A stretch of 64,000 nucleotides of DNA. Source: Nitzschia sp. DOCU1 (taxonomy: Eukaryota > Bacillariophyta > Bacillariophyceae > Bacillariales > Bacillariaceae). The stretch's first letter is position 1; the number at the start of each line of letters is the position of its first letter. The DNA lies in NCBI GenBank assembly GCA_951394045.1, contig OX595990.1:1-64000 (forward strand), written 5' to 3'. Under the pieces are notes generated by a model. The model was given only the letters and a program-made list of their open reading frames with translations, ran no database searches and was not told where the DNA came from. Position numbers and translations under genes: made by a program. This document shows positions 8,824 through 19,489 of the stretch, piece after piece.

Positions 8824-10477
8824 GCTTTCTACCACAACCCTGGCAGTTCTCTTGTCGTCTCCGCTCCTCCATTGCGACAGTAGGGATAGTGAATGTGACG
8901 TGACGATGTAATAATAATTGTGTTGTCCATGTCCATTGCGGCTCTCGGCGTTTCATGTTTCGATAATCCATGCGGCTCGGCATTGGAGGGAGTGGCGGGC
9001 TTGCAAGATATCAAGAATACACAAGAAGAAGTTTCGAATTGGTAAATCGAAAGTCAGATTTTAATCTTTTGTGTCGTAGTGTTAAATACGCTATCAAAAC
9101 AACTTTAAATACGCTATCAAAGTAGGACACGTTGAGGACGCAAATTCAATCAAAAAGCACCGATTTTGGACAAAAATGGGGCATTTCTGTCATACGCTAT
9201 CAAAGAGCTACCTACGTATTATTAGTAAAATGCAACCGGTGTAGTATTTTCTGGTAGGCCATCAACGAAGTCTACGTCGTCATACGCCATCAAAAGTTGA
9301 AGTATGCCGACCATCAAATAGAGTGAAGTGGGGTACCGAAATGCTACAAAAGTAGCATGTGGAGTTGCATACCGATCCACGTAAATACTACCCTATCACG
9401 GAAAAATAGCACGAGCCAAACGAAAATGCAACCGAACGCTTGAGTATGAAAAGGCAAACACATACTGCCCCCGCCATTGCATGGCGATGCATTGTCGTTG
9501 TCTCATGACCAGAGCAGTCTTTTCAACACGGCAGCATGATGACATACCCCACACTCGCCTTATTCGACAATCAGCAGGGCATTGTAATTTTGAAAGAACC
9601 AGTCGAATTGTGCAGCTGACAACAGGCGCAATGAGTTTTTCCAAACTTTGATGCCACTGTCGCAGCAGGATTATCTTTCAAGGCGAAATGAACGGTGTTG
9701 TCAACAATGTGGGCAGTTGCTGTTGGAGGATTGGAAGAAGTAGCCCCAAATGTTGCATGTTTTGTGTGGGAAAGCAAGAGTCGTCCATGAAGGCCAGGCC
9801 CACTGTACTACTACTGCGAGGATACTATCATTGCAACAAGCTGAACAAGGAGAAATGCCACCCCCATGACAAAAAATTCAAGGATTATCTTTCAAGATGT
9901 GATGGAAAGTGTCTTCATCAATGTTAGCAATCGCAGTTGTTGGGATGGGAAGAAGAAGGCTGGAAGAATGCTTTCTATTTTGTGTGTTCAGAAATGCGAG
10001 AGTCCATGAAGGCAGGCACCCACAACTATTACTACAACAACTGTCAGACTATCATTGCAACGACCAGAACAAGACAAAACACCGAAGCTACTTGTTATCC
10101 CAGCAAATGTTTGTCCCTTAAAGTCTAGCTAGTAAGTAGTACTGAAAATTTATAAAGGGACTTAGAACAACTTGCAGCAATGGGGAACCAGAAAATGTAC
10201 TGCTAGTACGTACCACGATTGTAGTATATACTTTAAAAGCTGACCATGATTTGACAAACTGCTAGCTACTGGTGGTAGAGATCGGTAACTTTCTGTAAGA
10301 TAGAGCACTATGAGGAGTGTTGTCGTTGTTGTTGCCAAGCCACTTGTTATTTCCCGAGTGCGCGTCATGGAAAGAATCGGCACACCCCACTGGACACGAG
10401 TAGGCTTTGTACGTACGTGGGCTTTGTACTGAATCTACGGAGTTGCATACCGTTGCATTTTTTGGCAGTACCAACCC
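8824..10477. other. 1.65-kb spacer unique to copy A
   Basis: Flanked by a duplication of the unit's front segment (8372-8823 versus 10478-10714 plus 12151-12346). It contains four spaced (A/C)ATACG(C/Y)(T/C)ATCAAA motifs at 9082-9098, 9105-9121, 9191-9205 and 9281-9296, and a diverged 214-bp tandem duplication (9667-9880 and 9881-10095). Short ORFs in the tandem part are Cys-rich, but none is convincing. I see no gene at 10096-10477. Confidence 0.6.
9667..10095 (+). repeat. Diverged 214-bp tandem duplication
   Basis: Both halves start AGGATTATCTTTCAAG and share the segments around GGAAGAAG, TTTTGTGTG, GAGTC-CATGAAGG-AGGC and ACTATCATTGCAAC. They are heavily substituted elsewhere, so this is an old duplication compared with the near-identical unit copies. 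Confidence 0.7.
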
Positions 10478-10714
10478 TCATATGCTGATAGGTGGTGTAG
10501 GAACCTATGAAGCTTTCTACCACCTTCAGTCATTCGACGATCGCACGCACGTCAGACCACTTTGGATCTTCGAAACAATGTTAAATGTCAATGATCAATG
10601 AGAATGAGAAATGACCGTTTCATTACCGCTCTCTTTGGATCATGAAATGAAATGACCATCAAATGGCGGTTTGGGGAAAGGACTCGTCTTCTATCTCTCC
10701 CGCCAATTCCGGCT
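10478..10714 (+). repeat. Internal duplicate of the unit front segment
   Basis: Matches 8372-8632, except that it lacks the 24-bp duplication. It carries the copy-A allele GCTGATAGG (B and C read GCTAATAGG), so it was copied from copy A itself. Confidence 0.85.
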
Positions 10715-10999
10715 GGAGCGCGCACGGAATATTAACGCTCGACTCGCGAGGCTGAACGGCGCATTCGCGCTCCGCAATTGATAAATATTGAGCGGTGCCG
10801 GTCGGGAACCCACCGTCAGCTTGACGGAGGAATACCAAGAATCCTTTTAAGTAAATTAAATAGCCCTTCTTCGTTCCGTACCGCCGAAACGACAGAAAAT
10901 CATTTATGGTCTCCCTTGTCGATCTTATTCTTGCAGGAACGGATTGGCGGGAGCAGAAAATCTGGAATGTGGGAGCTCTTGCGGAATCATCCAAACGGA

Positions 11000-11890
11000 A
11001 TCCCACATCCGGTATTGATTCCGGCCACCGCCGGTTTTCCGGCCACCGCCGAAAAATCTGCCGGCGTTCCGGCGGGGGCCGGAAATCCGACTTTGGATAC
11101 TTACGGATTCCGTATTCCTTTCGATTGAAATCGATATCCACCGTCGGTTCACATCGATCGTCTCGGTTCCTTGCATGGGCAATCCGTCCCATCCACCGAG
11201 ATTAGACAAATGGTGCTCTGATCCCAATCCCTAAACCGATGATTAAAAACAATCTAGTAGTATGGAAGAAATGATCAGAAAAGATGATACGTTTCTTTCT
11301 TCCACAACTCACCGAAACTTACCACATCATATTTTAAGTTATCAATTGCAGCTAGAAAAATCCAACACCAATCACGAAAGGTCTCCTTGTCGGCACCACC
11401 AACAACCCGAGTTCCCACCTCTTCGGTCGGATAGGTTTTTATAAAGAAAAGTGCCCAAAGTAAATGTTTGGGCTGTGCCGACTTTGAAATAGTTGCTTGC
11501 GGACTGATAAGGTTCCAGAGTTCCGCGGAAACGTCATACGACGTTCCAAGCAACGAACCACATATTTCCTTGTCAATGCATGCAACTGTCTTGTTTTTGT
11601 TCCACTTCCGTTTAGGCTGGAAGGTTTCCCTGGCAATAGACGAAATTTCGCCTGGGGTTATTGAATTGAACTCGAGTCTCATGTTGCAAGAGAGATGCGT
11701 TGTTGTGACGATGTGGTTGCCAAGACATTAGTGCGCAAAGTGGGAGCGCACGCCGACACAAGAATCGACCCAACTGACACGAACGAACAAATGGCATCCC
11801 ACATCCGGTATTGATTCCGGCCACCGCCGGTTTTCCGGCCACCGCCGGAAAAATTGCCGGCGTTCCGGCGGGGGCCGGAAATCCAACTTC
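11000..11890 (+). repeat. Two 95-bp GC-rich direct repeats with stem-loops
   Basis: Positions 11000-11094 and 11796-11890 are nearly identical. Each holds CCGGCCACCGCCGG and, further on, CCGGCGGGGGCCGG, which can pair to form a strong hairpin. The transposase remnant lies between the two repeats. Confidence 0.8.
11130..11682 (-). pseudogene. DDE transposase remnant (IS4/IS5- or Harbinger-like)
   Basis: The open frame 11682-11275 encodes 135 residues typical of the N-terminal helical region of protist DDE transposases: a GTSYDVSAELWNLI segment, then PKHLLWALFFIKTYPTEEV and KETFRDWCWIFLAAI. After a break, another frame (about 11206-11174) reads LISVDGTDCPCKEP, which looks like the first catalytic Asp (SVDGTD). 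Stops and frame changes follow at once, and the second Asp and the Glu are not found. This copy therefore cannot be active and would need a transposase supplied elsewhere. Confidence 0.65.
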
Positions 11891-12150
11891 TAATGCCCCA
11901 AGATTCCCTTCGCTACCGCCTCAAGTCCTGCGAGCTCTTACCTTTCTTTGCGCTGCCTGAACATAATAATTCTAAAAATTGGTCTTCTTAGTTGAAATGT
12001 TATGATAAGAAAAGTTTCGGTGGAACTAAGGTTGCGTTTAATCCTAAATGTAGATTTAATGTTTTTGTGTCTCCATATTCGATATATGCCTCATAATATG
12101 ATCCGCTCTCGACCGCGCCAGGAACTTATCATTGATTCGCGTTCGCTCCT

Positions 12151-13305
12151 GCTTCGAGATTAGCATGCAGAATCTCCCAGATCCGTTAGCGTCGCTCGAT
12201 CTTGTCTTGTCGTTCATTTATGTTTATTTTATGGAGTGGATGAAATCTTTGCATCTTGGAGTACTTTGACTTTTAAAATGGTGGAACTACTATCATCTCC
12301 CCGTGGCTCGGACATTTTTTGTCGTGCAGGCAAAAGGCGGGGCGGCAGAGGCCATAGCAGCGACAATGCTCTACTATGCACTAGTGGGTACCTGGAAGGA
12401 AAAGACGACGACAGATCCGGCTTGGATTATGGATGCAGACAAGACAGACTGAAAGGCTCCTGTTCGTGTTGATTCCAGAAAAGGGAAACGGTCCTTGAGC
12501 AACTATGTCGGAACCATCCAGTATGCCTCGCGCAAGTCCTCGGCGCCGAGCAATTCCAAGATGTCATCCAGTATGTCGAGCAAAACACCGGTACCGACCA
12601 GCTCCAAGAATGAATCCCTCTTTTCAACCTTTTGACATTTTTCATTCGAGATGCCGAGCACCTGTAAATGAAAGAGCAAATGCCTTGCCCGCTGCCTTTT
12701 TTGCTGACACGGATTGGTAGAATCTGCGGCCCCGTACGGTGCGGACAACGGCTCTCTATGCGGGGCTGCAGTCACACAAGATCTAATCCCGACGAGGATA
12801 GGATGGATTTGAAACGTATTGCCAAGCTAGCGACGAGGGAGAGGATTTTCAACTTATATAGGTCCACTCCTGGTCGAGTGGAGTCAGATCCTTATGTCAC
12901 TGCCAGTTCACCCACCGCCGAAGCAGCGGCAAGGAACGTGCCTCATCACCAGTCCCCACTCCAGCGCCTTTCGCTTCGGAACGTGCTCTCCGATCTCCCC
13001 GAGCATCTCCAAGGTCGACTTCTAGTAGCATTGCCGCTAAAAAGGCTACTCTAGCGACTACGGTGGAATGAGGAGACGCCAAGAGCGGCAAGAGTGAAGA
13101 CCCAAAACAAAACCATCGACGATGCAAGTCACAATTTAATTGGGCGGCAAATTGTTGGAACCCTTGCCCCCATCGACTCCCTCGCTTGCAAGTATTCCTT
13201 CTCGTCATCGATCCAAAAGTGTAACAAAGGAAGACACCCCAGATCCAGCCCTCGTTCCTTCCTCTTTGCCGTTGATTGATTGGGTCATGATGGGGATACA
13301 TTTTA
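12151..13305 (+). pseudogene. Decayed coding fragments at the front of unit A
   Basis: Short protein-like stretches appear in changing frames: AEAIAATMLYYALVGTWKEK near 12345-12405, then ETVLEQLCRNHPVCLAQVLG and DVIQYVEQNTGTDQLQE near 12485-12610 (a 4-6 bp difference from copy B shifts its end), then MDLKRIAKLATRERI near 12803. They are separated by stops. They look like exons of an old gene; I cannot name it. The same fragments recur at about 38672-39800 (B) and 60260-61414 (C). Confidence 0.4.
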
Positions 13306-14509
13306 TTGCCAAGAAGTTTGTGGTGGTTTGTCTGTTGTGATGGGTGTCCACATGTCCATCATTGCGATTTTGTCCCCAAGGGATCAAGTCGAGACTCGCT
13401 TGAAAAAATGACGATCCCTGGTATTGTCCAGGATGGTTTTCATCAAAGGCAAGAACTCCTTAAGCGGCGGTTGTACACAACTGCTACCAATCCAGCGTCG
13501 TGCAAGAAAAAATCGTCAACAAAAAGGGCAGGCACAGATCAAGTGGACGCAACAGAAGAAACCGAAGAAGAGACCAAACATCCTGCCAAGATCGAGAGCG
13601 TTTATTTTGATTGTAACGAAAAGAGACTTGATTTGCAGAAGTGTGAATCGCGTGACGGATGGATTCATTTTCCTTCCTGCCATCCGGATGGTGATGACTT
13701 TGAAGGGGACGAATGAGGACGGCGATTCCAAACGCAAGCCAAAGAAAGTCATTGACCCAAGTCGTAGTCTTTGCCGTATTTGTCGAGTAGCAGAATTGGA
13801 AACGGCATCTCATGGTTCTGCCCTGTCCAATCCATCCGTCAAAGCTCGTCGTCAAACCGGAAAGGAAAAGTCTGCCAAACGCAAACGCGATGGAGACGAC
13901 GAAGAGGACGAAGACGATGCTGCATCCAACGAAGACTCTCCGGGTAAAGACAAAGAAGGTGATGGGGATGACGACGACGAAAATGTCGAGTCGAATGCTA
14001 ATGGGGACCAGGATGAGCAAGATGAAGATGGCGACGAGGCGAGCAAAATGGATGTAGTCGATGAACTCCGGGGGTGTCTTGTAATACCCGCCACCTCTCG
14101 ACCGGAGTGTCTTTCCGAACTTCGGAATAGAGTTAAAGATTTTCGATCCAAAATCTTGATTGGTCGTCTACCCTCTTGGATCGAGACCACGACGATGCGA
14201 TGTTGCCCTGCCAGCATGATTGGGGGCGGGCTTGATTCCAAAGAGTACCAACTTTTGGTGCAAGCCCTCTTGCTGGTAGAACGACAAGACAACAACGAAA
14301 TCTCCAAGGCGTTTTGTACGAGCATCCACACAGCACTCATGATGCAAGCTCAAAAGTCCTTTGGTGTGGTGTTGCTGAATCCGACCGACTCAGCTATGAA
14401 GCAAGACGATTCCAAGTATGACAAGGTGATGTTGGCTCTAAGCACGAAAACCTACATGGATCTGCCAAAGAGGCGCGTTTGGATACGAAAGTTGGAGACT
14501 ATGCTTTGA
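13306..14509 (+). pseudogene. PHD-like / acidic nuclear protein, frameshifted (copy A)
   Basis: The first frame (13306-13716) begins with a degenerate PHD-finger core (CCDGCPHVHHCDFVP) and continues through an acidic Glu/Thr region to a stop. The protein-like content then moves to the frame of the 13424-14509 ORF from about 13717: a basic stretch (SKRKPKKVIDP), CRICR, a long Asp/Glu tract (about 13890-14045) and a helical segment (ELRGCLVIPATSRPECLSEL). The shift near 13700-13720 is identical in all three copies, so it predates amplification or reflects an unrecognised splice. A chromatin-reader role is inferred from the PHD core and the acidic/basic blocks. Confidence 0.5.
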
Positions 14510-14653
14510 TTTTGAGTCATCGAGGAATCTCTTACCGGCGATTTACCACAAGCTCTGTTGGCAGCTGACGAATGTTCGTTTCTTTATTCACATGGCACAA
14601 TGAGCACGCCACAGATTCCTTGGGGTCCGAGTCCTACGCTGCGGTAATATATA

Positions 14654-15387
14654 ATGGTTATCTACAGCGAGGTTGAGGTGCGGCGAGCCTCGATTTGGAA
14701 TACTTGCGTCAAGGTCCTGCAAGAGTGTTTGGAAGATTATCTGAAGTTTTCAGACAAGAAAAAGTTATTTCAAACGTCGGACAAAGGGCTGCAAGACGAC
14801 TCAGCGCGGCACCAAGATTTGATCGGACTGGCGGACGTATTGGGATTGACGGAGCAAATTCTTTCTCTACGAAGCGGGTTTCTGGTGGATGCATCTGAGC
14901 AACTCACCAACGATGGGATTATGCTGCGTGAAAAGCTTTTCGACGACATTCAAAAGAAGCACTTGCGTGCATACCGCGAGGACTGGTCTTTTGTTACCCT
15001 GCCCAAGAAGGAGCCCTTGTCGGACAAAGAAAATGCCGTGGAGTACATCAGGAAGGTAAGATCACCATTGCTTTCGTCACGATCCAATTCGACATTATTC
15101 CTGATCACTGTGTCGGTACCCTGTAGAAAATCGTGACCGAATTGGTCGCCATGGAGAACCGCTCTACGAAGAAGGTAATCCGAAGCTGGTTCAACCGATT
15201 CTTCATTTGCCGTGGCAAAAAGATTGCTCTGGATGAAAACTCGTCGATCAACTTCCCGCAATTGATAGCAGCGTATCAACCCAATTCGAGTCCCACCTCG
15301 GCGCGTCTCCAGTGGTATCTCCTCTCATTCCCGCCTGCTTCATTGGCGATATCGTCGGGTGACTTTCGAAACTTATGCCATTATTGA
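14654..15387 (+). CDS. Spliced gene for a 220-residue helical protein (copy A)
   Basis: Exon 1 is 14654-15055 (134 codons from ATG). The intron at 15056-15126 is 71 nt, opens GTAAG and closes CTGTAG. Exon 2 is 15127-15387. Removing the intron joins two open frames exactly (…EYIRK to KIVTELVAMENR…), which is good internal evidence for splicing. The protein is charged and helical, with no signal peptide or membrane segment. The first 80 residues (WNTCVKVLQECLEDYLKF, DLIGLADVLGLTEQI) have a heptad-like look. Family unknown. It might be the 3' part of the acidic gene just upstream, but a stop-rich 145-bp gap intervenes. Copy B has an equivalent intact version; copy C is cut off after about 60 residues. 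Confidence 0.55.
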
Positions 15388-15784
15388 AACTGCTCCCACC
15401 CATTGCCCAGGATGTCTATGAGGTGTTCTCCAACATTTCTGATCTTTATATGACTACAACCTTTTGGATTTGCTCTGGAAGCTGCAAGCACGAAAAGTTT
15501 CTTCTAGGACTACAACCTTCTGCGCCGACTCTTGACCCAGACACTATTGCAACGCCCCGCTCGAAGTAGCTCCTCTCAACTGCTTGGTTTTGGAAGGTTG
15601 TCGCCGTCTCAGCCCCGACGGCAAGTTGCTACGAGTTCGAATTTGCCGCCATTTACAGATGCTGAGCTTTGCTTGCCCCTCCCTTGCGAGCGGACAAAAA
15701 TCGAGGTAGTTCGCGAGTTCATTCTTCTGATCCCATTAAGCCTTTGTCGAATCCCGCCCAACAAAACGACGATGCTACTTCCTT

Positions 15785-16340
15785 AAGCTTGGAACCACCT
15801 TTTACAAGTCATCTGATTGCCGACCGAGGAGAGCCCATACTATACCGTCGAGGGATAGCGATAAAGAGGACTTGGAGCCTGACCAGCTGCTGGAGTTTAT
15901 CCAAGCTGATGAACCCAAGGATATGTCAGCAAACGCTGGAGATGGCAATCATCATCAAAGCAGTGAAAATACGGCGGAACATTCTCAGAGCAAGCGGATT
16001 AAATTCATGATATTGGCCGCCGCAAGCGAAAGAGTGATTCGTTTCTGGATGCCATTCCCCAAACCAAGCAGTTGCATTTGGAGAGCAGCCACAGAAAACG
16101 TGGCCGGCTTCGAAAGATTGAGGTGGAAGATTGAGATGGTAGACGACGCGTTGGACGCATCCCTCATTTTTCTCATGAAGAAACCTGGCAGGCCTCGATA
16201 GATTGAAGACGAGTTCGACGTACCCTAGTTTGTCTCAAGAAACAGAAGAAAGACTTACGACACGGTGCCTCGCCGTCTGCGAAGAACCAAAAGGGTGAAA
16301 TCGATCGTTCATCGCTGTCTGCGCCCAAGTTTCGGCGTGA
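15785..16340 (+). pseudogene. Tudor-like/AT-hook chromatin protein fragment, paralogue I (copy A)
   Basis: In mixed frames the segment reads KLGTTFYK, PTEESPYYTVE, DKEDLEPDQLLEFIQADE, then GRRKRKSDSFLDAIPQTKQ, HRKRGRLRK and KKPGRPR. The DGD-x-EDL…ELL pattern is the kind seen in Tudor-like reader folds, and the Arg-Gly-Arg cores resemble AT-hooks. DNA and protein similarity to 29146-29700 in the same unit shows it is a diverged paralogue. At least two frame changes break it in both A and B. Confidence 0.5.
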
Positions 16341-16736
16341 ACGTCCTAGAACCTATTTAGACAAATCCATTGCCTTGCCAGCAGCAAACCGCGGCGATCG
16401 TATCACTGCCGTCGACATGGAATCGTCGAATAATCGACTAGGACAGGCAAGAAGGACGAAAAGACGCCGGGACGGTGAAACGTAGGGGCCGAACGAGTTT
16501 AGCAGCAGTTGATTCGTCGCCCAATCTCTTGACGACCGCATTGGCTAGCATCACCGAACTGTTGCAGGCGCCCACGACTGATTATCGCCAGGTTTCGCAC
16601 CTTACTAGCCATGCCAGCGTGGTCAACAATACATCTCTTCCATTCGAAGTTGGCGTCCAAGGACAGCTCATCGGGACCTGCGTCGCCCACAATCTGAAGA
16701 GGGAAACGAACGATACCTCCCTTTCCACTGGGACAA
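16341..16736 (+). other. Stretch with weak coding signal upstream of the membrane protein
   Basis: A frame from 16475 reads AVDSSPNLLTTALASITELL and LPFEVGVQGQLIGTCVAHN, but it has no recognisable domain and shifts into the next ORF near 16690-16740, where copies A and B also differ by a 3-bp indel. It could be an upstream exon of the membrane protein gene. Confidence 0.3.
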
Positions 16737-17429
16737 TTGCTCATGGTGGGATCGCAACTTCGATTGTCCGAACAAGATGGATTGGCTCCAATCATTCGCA
16801 AAGTGACGGGACCCTATGTCATGGCAGAATGCTTTCAATCCCTCTGGACCGCATCCTTTCGACCAAAGTACAATCAAGGCTATTTCAAGTACATCTCGGC
16901 TCTCAACTTGACAGGAATTGCAATTTCGCTTTCACTTTGCCATGACGCATTTACTTCGGCGTCTGATACCATTTCTAACAAGGACTATTGGATGAATTTC
17001 TTGCCCTTGACACTTCATTTTGGATGGACGACAGCCTCGTCCTTGGTCAATTTGAATGGCATGTATGCCTTGGATGATGACGTTTCCGCGAAATCAGTCG
17101 CTTGGATGGGTCATGTGTCCGTTGTAGCGGCAACAATCTTGGGCGTCACCACGACCGTCTTGCGCCGTGCACCCATCTATGGAAGTGTCATTGCCTGGGC
17201 CTTGTCGGCAGTGGCTTCGGGATTAGGGCAACGCATCGAGGAAACTCGTAAGGAAGATCCAAAGACAGTGGGCGTGTATGGTGCGCAACTCCAACAAACG
17301 CTCAGTCTAGCCGGAGCGGCTCTTTGTGCGGCAACGAGCGGCAAGGTGGCGGGGAAAGATGAGCATCGGTTTATTCAGTACCGGGGTGGGCTTAAGCGTG
17401 CATCGAATAGGAGGCACGGTTGGACTTGA
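16737..17429 (+). CDS. Multi-pass membrane protein, TspO/MBR-like layout (copy A)
   Basis: The first ATG in frame is near 16743. After a polar N-terminus (FQSLWTASFRPKYN) there are about four hydrophobic segments: YISALNLTGIAISLSLCHDAF, the strongly patterned LTLHFGWTTASSLVNLNGMY, VSVVAATILGVTTTVL and SVIAWALSAVASGL. The GW-T-A-xx-xN signature and the segment order recall tryptophan-rich sensory (TspO/MBR-related) proteins, but this is a loose resemblance. The C-terminal Lys/Arg-rich tail overlaps the next ORF by about 100 bp in another frame. Copy B (43224-43919) is one residue longer. It is one of the least damaged frames of the unit. Confidence 0.5.
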   Translation: MLMVGSQLRLSEQDGLAPIIRKVTGPYVMAECFQSLWTASFRPKYNQGYFKYISALNLTGIAISLSLCHDAFTSASDTISNKDYWMNFLPLTLHFGWTTASSLVNLNGMYALDDDVSAKSVAWMGHVSVVAATILGVTTTVLRRAPIYGSVIAWALSAVASGLGQRIEETRKEDPKTVGVYGAQLQQTLSLAGAALCAATSGKVAGKDEHRFIQYRGGLKRASNRRHGWT

Positions 17430-18186
17430 TTCTGAGCCACGGAAGGTTACTGAGTTCACAGTTGACTTGCCTTTTATCGGTATACCCGTCAACGTGTTTG
17501 ATGTAAAGAGGAAGCTTCAGCCTGCAACCATTTTCGAATATTCGTTCTCGGACTATCCGAATCGGGCTGAACCTGCTCCGTTCAATGGCGAGGTTGTGAG
17601 AATCTTCGGATTGGACGCCTCTCGATGCTCCTCCATGGATGAGGCGTACGAGCTCGTCCGCAGCCGGAACTGGCCGGACGGAAAATCGCACTTTGATTTT
17701 TGGTGCACGAAAGTCTGTATGACTTTGAAGCGACTTCTAAATTGGACGCGACCATTGGGCGGTCAGGCTACAGGCCCAATCGGGAAAAAACGAGGCCAAG
17801 ACCACGACCAAAACCACCAAGACCAAAACTATGTTTTGCCATCTGCGCAAGTGACGTCGGCTCAAGGTGGATTATTTTCATCCCTCGCGGTTGCAAAGGA
17901 AGAAGGATCGGGCGCTCCAGACAAAGCAGGAGCCGCCCCTGATGGATTGTTCGCCGCCCTATTGGTTCATAGAGATTCATTGGTAGACAAAAAGTGTACG
18001 GTCCAAGACGACAGCGATGAGTTGCCGACAAGTACGCGAACCCAGGCTACTCGTCCTCGCGAGCCCCCTTCGACAAGAGGTCTCTTTGCCTCGCTCTCCG
18101 GCACGAACATACTGGAAGACAAACCTGCTGCACCAAGACCAGCGGATATCAGTCCAAAACCAGGGACGGGTTGTTTGCGCCCTTGA
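17430..18186 (+). CDS. Linker protein with repeated GLF-(S/A)-(S/A)-L motifs upstream of receiver domains (copy A)
   Basis: The frame is open from 17326; the part from about 17430 looks coding. The first third (VTEFTVDLPFIGIPVNVFDV, GEVVRIFGLDASRCSSMDEA) could be a PDZ-like fold. A Lys/Gln-rich stretch follows, then GLFSSLAV, GLFAALLV and GLFASLSG at 30-60 residue spacing. A frame change near 18180 leads to the receiver domain. Another frame (about 17690-17760, FLVHESLYDFEATSKLDATIG) may be the true continuation of the first third, so this copy may already be frameshifted. In copy B the equivalent frame has a nonsense codon (TTG to TAG near 44246). Confidence 0.4.
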
Positions 18187-18449
18187 AAAAGGCGGATGGT
18201 AGCGTCGTTGTACCGCCGTTAGCTCGGTCCGCCTCGGATCAAGGCGACACCCGTTCGAAAAGTCCCATTCCGACCCAGTGAATCCCTCCATCGACTTGAC
18301 TTCCTTGTTGGACGGAGGATTGAGTTTTGACGATCTTGATGATCATTTTAACAAGACGGCAACTTGTTCCAGGCGGCACCCGTTCGAAAAGTCCCATTCC
18401 GACCCCTCCAAAGGAAAAGCTCAGGCCACCTGGAATACAAGCATCGAAA

Positions 18450-18790
18450 ATGAAGCTGGCACCTCCAAAGGGCGATCTCAAAGTTTTGTATGCCGGGGAC
18501 AATTTGGTGAATCAAAAGGTATTGTCCAGAGTGTTGGGGTGGGCGGGCATTGACGGCATTACGATTGTGGACAATGGCCAGAAGGCAGTCGATATTTGCG
18601 CAACGTCGACCTTCGCCTGCATATTCATGGATATGCAGGTCTCGATTATGGTCGGTATGGAAGCAATCAAGACAATCGTAGAGAGAGATCCCCGGCTTTC
18701 GTGCTTTTGGTTTCAGCGCATGCTCTGGACGAATACAAGACCCAAGCGGAAGCTGTCGGCGCCAAAGGTTTCTTCTCCAAACCCTTTTCG
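18450..18790 (+). pseudogene. Response-regulator receiver domain 1, frameshifted (copy A)
   Basis: LKVLYAGDNLVNQKVLSRVL, then the phosphoacceptor strand ACIFMDMQ, then SAHALDEYK and the Lys of KGFFSKPF are the landmarks of a CheY-like receiver. The acidic pocket reads AGDN instead of AEDN, and the loop after the Asp is altered (VSIMVG rather than MPxMDG). In copy A a 1-nt deletion near 18693 shifts the frame between the phosphoacceptor and the Lys. Copy B keeps the full domain. Receivers of this type act in two-component phosphorelay; no histidine kinase is present in the unit. Confidence 0.7.
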
Positions 18791-19029
18791 AACCATTGCC
18801 ATTGAGGCCGTCTTGGAAGGTTTGAGTACGAGAAATCGTCGAAGCGCTGTGGATGCGGCTCCGGGCAAGGCGGTCGAATCCAATACGGTAGCACGCGACG
18901 AGTCAGGTACAGCAGGCGAGGGAAAGAAGAGTTTCCTGGAACCTCAGAACGAATCCAGTACATAGCCAAAGGATGCAAAGTCCACTGTTTCGCAGCACCA
19001 GCAGACCAAGGCAGTCGCAGTGGTGCGTA

Positions 19030-19480
19030 ATTTGAAAGTTCTTTATGCGGAAGACAATTTCTGAATCTCGCGAATGTTACGTATATCACCATTGTTGACA
19101 ATGGCCAACAGGCTGTCGATGTTTGTCTTACGCAAACGTTTGTTGACGTTATTTTCATGGATATGGTGATGCCTGTTTTGTCGCGGATGGAAGCTTCCAA
19201 CAAAATCGTTGCCCATAATCCTCAAGACTGCACCGTATTTGTCACTACGCATACTCTGGAGGAATTCAAGTCTGCCGATGCTGCAGGAGCGACGAATGAT
19301 ATTACCAAGCCATTCCGTTTGACTGATCTGGAGTCTTTGTTCGATCGTTTTAACTTGGTGAACCCCCGCTTGTCCAAGCCCCGTTCCTCGATTCCTGAAA
19401 TCAGTGTTCGGCAGCGGGCATCTGTAGCCGCTCTACAACGATGGAATAGTTGGAAGCGGCCAAACTCGGATCATGGGGTG
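19030..19480 (+). pseudogene. Response-regulator receiver domain 2, internally deleted (copy A)
   Basis: It opens NLKVLYAEDNF and then hits a stop. The remainder continues in another frame: YITIVDNGQQAVDVC, VIFMDMVMPVLSRMEAS (phosphoacceptor Asp), then VTTHTLEEFKSADAAGA and DITKPF (Lys). The helix between EDNF and ANVTYI is missing. The same lesion is in copy B (45522-45850), so it predates the duplication. A Ser/Arg-rich tail follows (RPRSSIPEISVRQRAS). Confidence 0.65.
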
Positions 19481-19489
19481 GGGGGTACG

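Larger units (their letters stand above)
10715..12150. mobile_element. Non-autonomous DNA transposon-like insertion with transposase remnant
   Basis: The insertion splits the sequence CCGGCT|GCTTCGAG, which is continuous in copies B and C. Its ends are short inverted repeats (GGAGCG... and ...CGCTCC), with a 1- or 2-bp target duplication (T or CT). The left end also folds on itself (GGAGCGCG at 10715-10722 and CGCGCTCC at 10766-10773). Inside is a minus-strand DDE transposase remnant between two 95-bp GC-rich direct repeats. The empty site in B and C makes an insertion certain; the transposon family is not certain. Confidence 0.7.

Noticed and set aside
10659..11192. 177-residue minus ORF at the left end of the DNA transposon
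   Set aside because: It runs across the insertion boundary and through the GC-rich hairpins; only a short stretch in another frame resembles transposase.
13484..14340. Minus-strand ORFs of 162-178 residues opposite the acidic gene (also in B and C)
   Set aside because: Ser- and Leu/Val-rich readings are the antisense of Asp/Glu codons; no domain and no independent support.
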